Source of the DNA: Verrucomicrobiaceae bacterium
Lineage (GTDB): Bacteria; Verrucomicrobiota; Verrucomicrobiia; Verrucomicrobiales; Verrucomicrobiaceae
Assembly: GCA_027486585.1 (NCBI GenBank)
Contig: JAIXOU010000019.1
Coordinates: forward strand, 1 to 64,000
Length of the DNA stretch: 64,000 bases
Direction of reading: 5' to 3'
Shown here: positions 42,018-49,467 of the stretch, one piece after another
Position numbering within the stretch: the first letter of the stretch is position 1
Layout: each line of letters opens with the position of its first letter
Notes under the pieces: model-generated
Database searches by the model: none
Seen by the model: only the letters and a program-made list of their open reading frames with translations
What the model was told of the DNA's origin: nothing
Translations under genes and position numbers: made by a program

Positions 42018-43484
42018 ATGAATCCGAACTCTGCTTTTCCATGCGGACAACGCGAACAATTCGTCACCCGCAGAAATTTTCTTTGGGAACTTGGTGGCGG
42101 CCTCGGCGGCGTCGCTCTCGCGGCGATGATGAATGAAGCGCAGGCTGCGGCAAATCCGCTTGCGACCAAGGCCGGACATCATTCTGCGAAGGCCAAAGCC
42201 GTGATCCAGATTTTTTGCCCCGGCGGGCTCAGTCATGTGGATACGTGGGATTACAAACCAGAGCTGGTGAAGCGTCAGGGCAAGCCATTCGATGTGGATG
42301 GCAAGCTGCAGTTCTTCGCGTCGAAGCCGGGCAATTGTCAGCAGAGTTGGTGGCCGTTCCGTCAGCACGGCGAGTGTGGACGCTGGATAAGCGATTTGTT
42401 CCCAAAGCTGGCGCAGCGCGTTGATGATATGGCCTTCATCCATTCCATGCAGAGCAAGACAGCGTTGCACGGGCCGGCGATGTTCATGGCGAACAGCGGC
42501 TTCATCCTGCCCGGCTTTCCTAGCATGGGTGCTTGGGTCACTTATGGACTCGGCAGCGTGGGTGATGATCTACCCGCCTTCGTCGTGCTGCCTGATCCTC
42601 GCGGACTGCCACCGGGCGGAGTCATCAATTGGGGGGCTGGTTTTTTGCCCGCGATTCATCAGGGAACGACGCTCCAGACTGATGTCGAGAAGCCACCCAT
42701 TGCCGATTTGTTCCCATCGAAAAACTTCGCCCATCTCCGCGGGAAGACCGAGCAGGCCAGTCGTGATTTTCTCCAAACGTTAAACCGCGCCCACGCCGCC
42801 GAGCGCCCCGGTAACAGCGAACTCGAAGCCCGCATCTCCGCCTACGAGCTAGCCGCTCGTTTGCAACTCAGCGCTCCCGATGCCACTAATCTGCGCGGCG
42901 AATCCGACGCCACCAAGCAGCTTTACAAGTTCGATCACGAAGACATTGGCACCTTTGGTCGCCAATGCTTGCTCGCTCGCAGACTCGTCGAGCGCGGCGT
43001 GCGTTTTGTACAGATCTTCTGTGGTGCGGAGAATACCGGTGCGAAAAAGATTCGCCCGAACTGGGACAGCCATGAAGATATCATACGCGACCATGGTTAC
43101 TGGGGGCCCATTCTCGACACCGGCGCCGCCGCGCTGCTTACCGATCTCAAATCACGAGGCATGCTCGAAAGCACGCTGGTCATGTGCACCAGCGAGTTTG
43201 GTCGTCAACCTGCCGCGCAAGGCGCTGGCAAAGGCCGCGATCACAATGCCGGTGCCTTCACTGCATGGCTAGCGGGCGGCGGCATTAAAGGCGGCACCGC
43301 CTACGGCAGCACCGACGCCCTCGGCTTTAAAGCCGCCGAGAATCCCGCCTACTGTTACGATCTCCACGCCACTGCACTGCACTTGCTCGGGCTGAATCAC
43401 GAGAAACTCAGCTTCTACAACAACGGCATCAACCGCCGGCTAACCGACGTGCATGGGCACGTCATCAAGGAGATCCTCGCGTGA
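42018..43484 (+). CDS. DUF1501 family exported protein
   Basis: A 488-residue DUF1501 protein with a Tat-like start (FVTRRNFLWELGGGLGGVAL), KAKAVIQIFCPGGLSHVDTWD near residue 60, TSEFGRQPAAQG and the C-terminal RRLTDVHGHVIKEILA. It follows its PSCyt1 partner after three bases. Spacing and pairing match the couples at 30110/33537 and 44507/47993. Function unknown. Confidence 0.92.
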   Translation: MNPNSAFPCGQREQFVTRRNFLWELGGGLGGVALAAMMNEAQAAANPLATKAGHHSAKAKAVIQIFCPGGLSHVDTWDYKPELVKRQGKPFDVDGKLQFFASKPGNCQQSWWPFRQHGECGRWISDLFPKLAQRVDDMAFIHSMQSKTALHGPAMFMANSGFILPGFPSMGAWVTYGLGSVGDDLPAFVVLPDPRGLPPGGVINWGAGFLPAIHQGTTLQTDVEKPPIADLFPSKNFAHLRGKTEQASRDFLQTLNRAHAAERPGNSELEARISAYELAARLQLSAPDATNLRGESDATKQLYKFDHEDIGTFGRQCLLARRLVERGVRFVQIFCGAENTGAKKIRPNWDSHEDIIRDHGYWGPILDTGAAALLTDLKSRGMLESTLVMCTSEFGRQPAAQGAGKGRDHNAGAFTAWLAGGGIKGGTAYGSTDALGFKAAENPAYCYDLHATALHLLGLNHEKLSFYNNGINRRLTDVHGHVIKEILA

Positions 43485-43501
43485 GCATCCTGATAAATCT
43501 T

Positions 43502-43548
43502 CGCCAAAAGATGGGAGATAAAAATCCATCTTTCTGTCGTCTCATGAA
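43502..43548. repeat. Degenerate GACA-type palindrome after DUF1501
   Basis: AAAGATGG (43507-43514) and CCATCTTT (43526-43533) form a perfect 8-bp stem around GAGATAAAAAT. This is the same layout as the left side of the loaded element at 32675-32704. It is followed by CTGTCGTCTC, a worn version of the usual outer arm. It lies 18 bases after the DUF1501 stop in a 207-base interval with no gene. Confidence 0.6.
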
Positions 43549-43656
43549 GCGTCTTTCCTTCTTCGCGGCAGGCAATCAGGAAAAGTAGGATGGGCTGTCT
43601 GGCCTGAGCTCTCCGAATCAATTCAAAAAAGACGAAAGAAAGCCCCTGTCTGAAAC

Positions 43657-43692
43657 TTTTATATATCTACAAAAGATTCCACATATAGAAAA
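43657..43692. promoter_or_regulatory. Imperfect inverted repeat before the IclR gene
   Basis: TTTTATATATCTA (43657-43669) and CACATATAGAAAA (43680-43692) are near reverse complements immediately upstream of and touching the IclR start codon. Its position suits autoregulation by the IclR protein. The region is distinctly A/T-rich compared with its surroundings. Confidence 0.4.
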
Positions 43693-44510
43693 TGGAAAAC
43701 AAGCGCACCGCCAAACGCAAGATCACCTCGCCTGTCCGTGATTCCGGTTTCAGCACTCCAAGCCTGGACCGCGCACTCGCAGTCATGCAGTGCATGGGCG
43801 GTCAATCTTCAGGGCTCACGCTTTCGGAGATCGCGGAGCGGCTGGGGCTGTCGGTGAACTTTGTGTATCGCGTCACGCAGTCGCTGGTGGCGCATGGGTA
43901 TGTGGTGCGGGATGCGGAGAAACGCTTCAGCATCGGGGCGCAGATGCTGGCGCTGTGCCAGCCGGTGGTGGATGATGTGCCGCTGGCGGAGGCCGCCCTG
44001 CCGGCGATGCGCTGGCTCAGCGAGCAGACGGGCGAGGCGGCGCATCTAGGCATCATCAGCGGCCATGAGGGCATCGTGCTGGAGCGCGTGATCGGGAAGG
44101 CGTTGATCAAGTTCTATGTGGAGCGTGGCACGCGCTTTCCGCTGCACACGAGCGGTCCGGGGAAGGTGATGCTGGCCTTCATGCCGGAGGCGGAGCGGGA
44201 TGAAGTCATCGCAGGCATGAAGTTCGAGCGTTTCCAGCCGTGGACGATTTCGAATCGCAAAGACTTCCTGAAATGTCTCGACGACGTGCGCAAGAAGGGC
44301 TGGGCCGTGGATGCGGGCGAGCACTTGGAGGGACATCACTGCCTCGGCGCTCCCATTCTCGACGCCGAAGGCAACGCCATCGCCAGCCTGTGGATCTCGG
44401 GACCTAGCCAGCGGCTTTCGGAGGAGCGGCTCGCTAAGCTCGCTCCGGTGGTGAAAAAAGCGGGCGCGATGGCCACGACCGCACTCAACCCTGCCCACGC
44501 AAAAGCATGA
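43692..44510 (+). CDS. IclR family transcriptional regulator
   Basis: A 272-residue regulator. A winged helix (PSLDRALAVMQCM, LTLSEIAERLGLSVNFVYRV) is followed by the IclR effector domain (GHEGIVLERVIGKALIKFYV, FPLHTSGPGKVMLAFMPE, GHHCLGAPILDAEGNAIASL). It leads a run of six genes, and its stop overlaps the next start (ATGA, 44507), so it probably controls them. Effector unknown; IclR proteins often sense small metabolites from sugar or aromatic breakdown. Confidence 0.92.
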   Translation: MENKRTAKRKITSPVRDSGFSTPSLDRALAVMQCMGGQSSGLTLSEIAERLGLSVNFVYRVTQSLVAHGYVVRDAEKRFSIGAQMLALCQPVVDDVPLAEAALPAMRWLSEQTGEAAHLGIISGHEGIVLERVIGKALIKFYVERGTRFPLHTSGPGKVMLAFMPEAERDEVIAGMKFERFQPWTISNRKDFLKCLDDVRKKGWAVDAGEHLEGHHCLGAPILDAEGNAIASLWISGPSQRLSEERLAKLAPVVKKAGAMATTALNPAHAKA

Positions 44511-47500
44511 AATCACTGATTCGTTCGATTTCTGGGCCGTTTCTGGCGCTGCCCATCCTTGCCACGGCTGCGGAGCCCGATGGCGCGGCGTTCTTTGAAT
44601 CACGCATCCGGCCTGTGCTGGTGATGCACTGCTACGAATGCCACAGCGCGGAGAAGACCAAGGGCGGCCTGCGGCTGGACTATCGCGGCGGTATTGAGAA
44701 AGGCGGCGAGAGTGGTGCGCTGGTGAATGCGAGTGCGCCTGACAAGAGTCTGCTGCTGCAAGCCATCCGCCACGATTCAAAGGACCTGAAAATGCCGAAA
44801 GGAGCTGACAAGCTGCCCGATGGTGTGATCGCTGATCTCACACGCTGGGTCAGCATGGGCATGCCGGGTTTGTCGGAGAATCCGCCGAGCGCGCAAGCCG
44901 CTGCCACCGAAGAATGGCAGGCCAAACTGACCAAGCGTCGCGCTCACTGGGCCTGGCAGCCGGTTAAAACGCCAACGGTGCCGAAGCTGGCGGCTCACCC
45001 GGTGGACAGCTTTCTCATGGCGAAGATGCAGGAGAAAGGCCTGGAACCCGCGGCTCCGGCAGCGCCTTCCGCGTTGCTGCGCCGGCTGAAGTTCGCGCTG
45101 GTGGGCCTGCCGCCGACGGAGGAAGAGATGGAGTCTTTTGCTGCGGCAATGGGACAATCAGACAGGGAGACAATCAGACAATCAGATGGGGAGAAGGCCG
45201 ATGTCACATTGTCTCCCCATCCCATTGTCTCATTGTCTGCGACAGAATCTCTCATCGACCGCCTTCTCCAGAGCCCGCAGTTTGGCGAGCACTGGGCCGC
45301 GTATTGGCTGGACTTGATGCGCTTTGGCGAGACCGGCGGCTATGTGCGCGATTACCCGATCCCGCAGGCTTGGCGTTACCGCGACTATGTGATCCGCGCC
45401 TTCAATGCGGATGTGCCGTATGACCGTTTCGTGCAGGAGCATGTGGCGGGCGATCTGCTGTCGCCGCGAATCAATGCAGCGATGAAGATCAATGAGTCAC
45501 CGCTTGGCACGGGATTCATGCGACTGATGGAGGTTTCTTCGACGGCCTCGGACGTGGCGCTGGAGGAGGCGCAGATTGTGGAAAACCAGATCGACACGCT
45601 GGCGAAGGCTTTTCAGGGCCTCACGGTCTCCTGCGCACGATGCCACGATCACAAGTTCGATGCGATCTCCACGGCGGATTACTACGCCCTGTTTGGGACA
45701 CTCGCCAGCTCGCGGCAGAGCCAGGTGATCATTGATGCCCCGGAGGTGAAGAACAACGGAGTGGCAGCGATGCAATCCGCCAAGCAGCAGATGAAAGGTC
45801 GCCTGCTAACGCTGTGGAAAGAGGATGTGCAAACTCAGAGCACAGCCATGCAAACATGGCTGCAAGCCGGGCCAGGCAACAAGCCAGACAAGACGACCTT
45901 TTGGGGCCACGTGTTGCTGCGTCAGAAAGTGGATCGCGCTGACCCGGGGCATCTTTTCTGGTGCATCTCCGCCGCCTTTGCTGCGACAGGGAGACAATCA
46001 GACAAGGAGACAATCAGACAACCAGACGGGGAGAAGACTAATGTCTCATTGTCTCCCCATCCCATTGTCTCATTGTCTCCGAACAAGGCGGGCGAGCGTT
46101 GGGAAAAAGCAGCCGCGTCATGGCTCGACGAGCAGCGGCGTGAGTCCATAGCCCGCGAAGAGCGGAACCGGAACAAGTTCAAGACCACGGCGGACTTTCG
46201 CCAGAGCGATGCTGGCTGGTTCCTCTCGGGTGTGCAGCCGAGCACGGTCTGGAGCGGCGGCAGCGATTTCGCGCTGATGCCAGAGGGCAAGGAGCTGGTC
46301 GATCGCTTCGTGTCTCCGGGCCTCAGCTCAGATCGGTTGACCCGCAAGCATGGAGCCATCGCACGCTCGGTGGATTTTTCGCTCGGCACGCAGTTCGTCA
46401 GTCTTCGGGTAGCGGGTGGTTCGTCGGCGCATGTGCGGCTGATTCAAAACAACTTCCAGCAGATGGAGAACATCGCTCATGCCAACAAAGTGCGGCATTT
46501 TGATTCACGCTTTCCCACTTGGGTGACGGTGCCTGTGGGGCATCAGGCGAGCTGGCAGGGACGGCGCTCGTATTTGGAAATCCTGACCAAGGATGATGCA
46601 GCCCATTTCCGCCGTTCCGATGAGGGCAACAAACCCTATCAACTCGTGGTCAATGACGCGACTGGTCGCTCATGGTTCGGCGTTGATCAGATTGTGGAGC
46701 ACCAGACTCCAGGAGCGCCCGAGAATGACCTGCGGCTGACCCTTCGACTCGCGCCTCCAAGTCCAGAGTGGAACGCAAAAAATCTCGCGGCGCACTGGCG
46801 CAAGGAATGTGATGACGCGCTGGATCGCTGGGGCCGCGATGCGGCGAAAGCCGACGACGTGGAGTTGCTGAACTGGCTGCTGGAACACGGCGCTCTGCGC
46901 AATCAAATGGCCCAAATGCCCGGCGATGTGCAAAAGCTCGCTGGGCAGTATCGAGCGCACGAATCCGCTGTGCCGCGTTTCCAGCGTGCCTCGGCCATCG
47001 TGGCGGAGGGCACTGGGTTTGATTCGCCCGTGCATCGTCGCGGCTCGCCGGATTCGCTAGGTGAAAAGGCTCCGCGCCGTTTCCTCGAAGTGATCCACGG
47101 TGCGGAAGGCTACACCGCCGGAGCACAGGCGCGGCTGGAACTAGCGCACGACCTCACCTCACCGCAGAACCCGCTCACCGCCCGCGTCATGGCCAATCGC
47201 GTGTGGCGCTGGATCTTTGGCCAAGGTCTCGTTGCCACCGTGGACAACTTCGGCGTCATGGGAGAGAAGCCCAGCCATCCCGAGTTGCTCGATTACCTCG
47301 CAAACTATCTCGTCGAGCATGATTGGTCGGTGAAAGCCTTGATCCGTCATCTCGTCACGAGCCAGGCCTTCCAGGCCCAAAGCATCGCCTCCGCCAAGGC
47401 GCAGCAAGTGGACCCAGCGAATCGACTTCTCTCGCACATGCCGGTGCAACGCCTGCGGGCCGAGGCGGTGCGCGATTCCATCCTCGCGGTCTCTGGCACG

Positions 47501-47986
47501 CTGGATCAAACGATGTTTGGCTACACAGGGCCAGCGAATCAGAGCGAGAGCGCTGCCGTGGCCCATCCGAAGCTGCGGCGTGGTGTTTATCAATACATCC
47601 GACGCGAGTCGCTCGATCACATGATGCTCATGTTTGATGCGCCGGAGCCATCCCGCACCCAGGGCGACCGCGAGACCAGCAGCGTGCCCGGGCAGTCGCT
47701 GCTCATGCTGAACAGCGCTCTGGTCCACGAGCAAGCCACCGCCTGGGCCGCGAAGGATATGAAGCTCCGCAAAGGATACTCGACCGAGCAGCGCATCGAG
47801 CATCTCTTTTCCAAGGCGCTAGGCCGCCAGCCCTCCGCTGACGAGGTGCAGTCGCTCGTCGAGTTCCTTGATGACCAGGCCGAGGCCTACGCACTCCCGC
47901 CCGCCGCGCGTGGCACGGACCAGCGACTCTGGGCGGACCTTTGCCACGTCCTCATCAACGCCAAAGAGTTCCTCTACATCCCCTGA
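44507..47986 (+). CDS. PSCyt1-PSCyt2-PSD1 family protein carrying two in-frame palindromic inserts
   Basis: A 1159-residue exported protein. PSCyt1 has CYECHSAEKTKGG near residue 44, DUF1549 has KFALVGLPPTEEEMESF, GEHWAAYWLDLMRFGETGG and CARCHDHKFD, then come a beta-rich middle (about 540-740) and DUF1553 at the end. Two nearly identical inserts of about 30 codons (45153-45239 and 45985-46080) encode RQSD(K/R)ETIRQ(S/P)DGEK and LSPHPIVSLS. The first sits between the DUF1549 helix EEEMESFAAAMG and SLIDRLL, the second in a linker. Both preserve the frame. The protein is longer than its relatives here partly for this reason. Confidence 0.9.
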   Translation: MKSLIRSISGPFLALPILATAAEPDGAAFFESRIRPVLVMHCYECHSAEKTKGGLRLDYRGGIEKGGESGALVNASAPDKSLLLQAIRHDSKDLKMPKGADKLPDGVIADLTRWVSMGMPGLSENPPSAQAAATEEWQAKLTKRRAHWAWQPVKTPTVPKLAAHPVDSFLMAKMQEKGLEPAAPAAPSALLRRLKFALVGLPPTEEEMESFAAAMGQSDRETIRQSDGEKADVTLSPHPIVSLSATESLIDRLLQSPQFGEHWAAYWLDLMRFGETGGYVRDYPIPQAWRYRDYVIRAFNADVPYDRFVQEHVAGDLLSPRINAAMKINESPLGTGFMRLMEVSSTASDVALEEAQIVENQIDTLAKAFQGLTVSCARCHDHKFDAISTADYYALFGTLASSRQSQVIIDAPEVKNNGVAAMQSAKQQMKGRLLTLWKEDVQTQSTAMQTWLQAGPGNKPDKTTFWGHVLLRQKVDRADPGHLFWCISAAFAATGRQSDKETIRQPDGEKTNVSLSPHPIVSLSPNKAGERWEKAAASWLDEQRRESIAREERNRNKFKTTADFRQSDAGWFLSGVQPSTVWSGGSDFALMPEGKELVDRFVSPGLSSDRLTRKHGAIARSVDFSLGTQFVSLRVAGGSSAHVRLIQNNFQQMENIAHANKVRHFDSRFPTWVTVPVGHQASWQGRRSYLEILTKDDAAHFRRSDEGNKPYQLVVNDATGRSWFGVDQIVEHQTPGAPENDLRLTLRLAPPSPEWNAKNLAAHWRKECDDALDRWGRDAAKADDVELLNWLLEHGALRNQMAQMPGDVQKLAGQYRAHESAVPRFQRASAIVAEGTGFDSPVHRRGSPDSLGEKAPRRFLEVIHGAEGYTAGAQARLELAHDLTSPQNPLTARVMANRVWRWIFGQGLVATVDNFGVMGEKPSHPELLDYLANYLVEHDWSVKALIRHLVTSQAFQAQSIASAKAQQVDPANRLLSHMPVQRLRAEAVRDSILAVSGTLDQTMFGYTGPANQSESAAVAHPKLRRGVYQYIRRESLDHMMLMFDAPEPSRTQGDRETSSVPGQSLLMLNSALVHEQATAWAAKDMKLRKGYSTEQRIEHLFSKALGRQPSADEVQSLVEFLDDQAEAYALPPAARGTDQRLWADLCHVLINAKEFLYIP
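45153..45239. repeat. GACA-octamer palindrome, in-frame copy 1
   Basis: The left side is a run of octamers (GACAATCA, GACAGGGA, GACAATCA, GACAATCA, GATGGGGA). Left arm 45168-45194 pairs with right arm 45212-45238 with about three mismatches; the loop is 17 bases. The right arm is identical to that of copy 2 (46052-46078). Translates without a stop. Confidence 0.8.
45985..46080. repeat. GACA-octamer palindrome, in-frame copy 2
   Basis: Same element as 45153-45239, 832 bases downstream in the same gene. Left arm 46008-46034, right arm 46052-46078. It carries one additional octamer on the left and several point differences, so the copies are not an assembly artefact of one another. Confidence 0.8.
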
Positions 47987-47992
47987 TCCGCC

Positions 47993-49375
47993 ATGCAGCC
48001 TTCACCACCTAGCCGCCGATCTTTCCTGCAAACCAGCGCCTCGGGCTTTGGCTGGCTCGCCCTGCAATCTCTCTTGGCAGACCGCTCCTTCGGCTCGCAA
48101 GTGCAGATCACCACACCTCACCTCGCTCCGAAAGCGAAACGCGTTGTCTGGTTCTTCCTCGACGGTGGCCTCTCGCATATCGACAGCTTTGATCACAAGC
48201 CGCGCCTCACGCAGGATCACGGCAAGCCGCTCCAAATCGCTGGCAAAAAAGAGGACATCACCGGACGCACCACCAATGCCATCCTCGGCAGCCCCTTCGC
48301 TTTTCAGCGCTACGGCCAGTGCGGAAAGAGGGTGAGTGATCTCTTTCCACACATCGGCTCCTGCGTGGACGATCTCACCTTTCTTCACGCCGTGCACGGA
48401 CCGTCGCCCGATCACGAGAGCGCCATCGGCATGCTTCATGGTGGCTCGCTTTTGCAGGGATTTCCCAGCGTTGGCTCGTGGGCGCACTACGGCCTCGGTT
48501 CGGAGAATCAGAACCTGCCCGGTTTCGTCGTCATGGGCTCGCGGAAGCGCATGTATCGCACCAATGGATTCCTGCCGCCGGTCCATCAAGGCTCGCCTTT
48601 TTTTCAGGACCCAGCCCGGCCTTTGTCGGATCTCGTGATGGCGGAGAAGATCAAATCGCTCCAGCAAAACAAGATGCGTGCGGTGGGGCAGCTCGACCGC
48701 GACTTTCTGAAATCCTCCGCACAAAATCAGATCATCGAGGCCGCCATCGCCAACCACGAAAAAGCCTACGTCATGCAGGACGCCGTGCCCGAGGCGACCG
48801 ATCTCACCAAGGAGACCGCCGCCACCCTCGCGCTGTATGGTGTGGGCACCGAACGCAAGGAAACCGATGAGTTTGGCAGGCAATGCCTCGTCGCCCGGAG
48901 GTTGCTCGAGCGCGGCGTTCGCTTCATCGAGATCGTCAGCAACGGCTGGGACCAGCACGGCGACTTGAAGGATAAACACGCCCAAAACGCCCGCGCCATT
49001 GATCGACCCATTGCCGGTCTGTTGAAGGACTTGAAAGGCCGCGGCCTGTTAGAAGACACGCTCGTCGTCTTCGCCACCGAGTTTGGACGCACGCCGAACA
49101 CCGAAGGTGGCGGCAACAAACCGGGCCGCGACCATCATCCCTGGGGCTTCACCATCTGGATGGCCGGCGCTGGTCTGCGTCCCGGCACCAGCCACGGTCA
49201 GCTCGACGACTTCGGCTACTTCCCGGTCGAAGGAGCCGTCGATATTCACGACATCCACGCCACCGTCCTTCACCTGCTTGGCATCGACCACGAGCGCCTC
49301 ACCTACCGCTACTCCGGCCGCGATTTCCGCCTCACCGACGTGCATGGCAAACTCGTGAAGGAGATCCTCGCGTGA
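47993..49375 (+). CDS. DUF1501 family exported protein
   Basis: A 460-residue DUF1501 protein. N-terminal Tat-like signal SRRSFLQTSASGFGWLALQS, then AKRVVWFFLDGGLSHIDSFD, NGWDQHGDLKD, ATEFGRTPNTEGG and the end RDFRLTDVHGKLVKEILA. It starts six bases after the PSCyt1 stop and forms the third PSCyt1-DUF1501 pair of the window. A palindromic element begins 15 bases after its stop. Confidence 0.92.
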   Translation: MQPSPPSRRSFLQTSASGFGWLALQSLLADRSFGSQVQITTPHLAPKAKRVVWFFLDGGLSHIDSFDHKPRLTQDHGKPLQIAGKKEDITGRTTNAILGSPFAFQRYGQCGKRVSDLFPHIGSCVDDLTFLHAVHGPSPDHESAIGMLHGGSLLQGFPSVGSWAHYGLGSENQNLPGFVVMGSRKRMYRTNGFLPPVHQGSPFFQDPARPLSDLVMAEKIKSLQQNKMRAVGQLDRDFLKSSAQNQIIEAAIANHEKAYVMQDAVPEATDLTKETAATLALYGVGTERKETDEFGRQCLVARRLLERGVRFIEIVSNGWDQHGDLKDKHAQNARAIDRPIAGLLKDLKGRGLLEDTLVVFATEFGRTPNTEGGGNKPGRDHHPWGFTIWMAGAGLRPGTSHGQLDDFGYFPVEGAVDIHDIHATVLHLLGIDHERLTYRYSGRDFRLTDVHGKLVKEILA

Positions 49376-49390
49376 CCTGCTCAAGCATCC

Positions 49391-49452
49391 ATCGACAGAA
49401 GAATGGGGACAGAAGAATGGCCTTATTCTCCTGTCCCCATTCTTCTGTCGAT
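49391..49452. repeat. GACA-unit palindrome, nearly perfect copy
   Basis: The 28-base arms 49391-49418 (ATCGACAGAAGAATGGGGAC...) and 49425-49452 are reverse complements with a single mismatch and a 6-base loop, the best-preserved copy in the window. Each arm contains two GACAGAAGAATG(GG) units. It lies between the DUF1501 stop and the GTG start at 49468. Translating through it gives HRQKNGDRRM...FSCPHSSVD. Confidence 0.9.
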
Positions 49453-49467
49453 CAAATCCCACTTCTC

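Noticed and set aside
43320-43345. Palindrome-like GGCTTTAAAGCC in the second DUF1501 gene
   Set aside because: The encoded LGFKAAENP is normal DUF1501 sequence at this position, so the symmetry is probably coincidental.
45153-46080. Possible CRISPR-like array
   Set aside because: Repeat units are 8 bases, contiguous and inverted, with no spacers; the two copies are hairpins inside a coding sequence.
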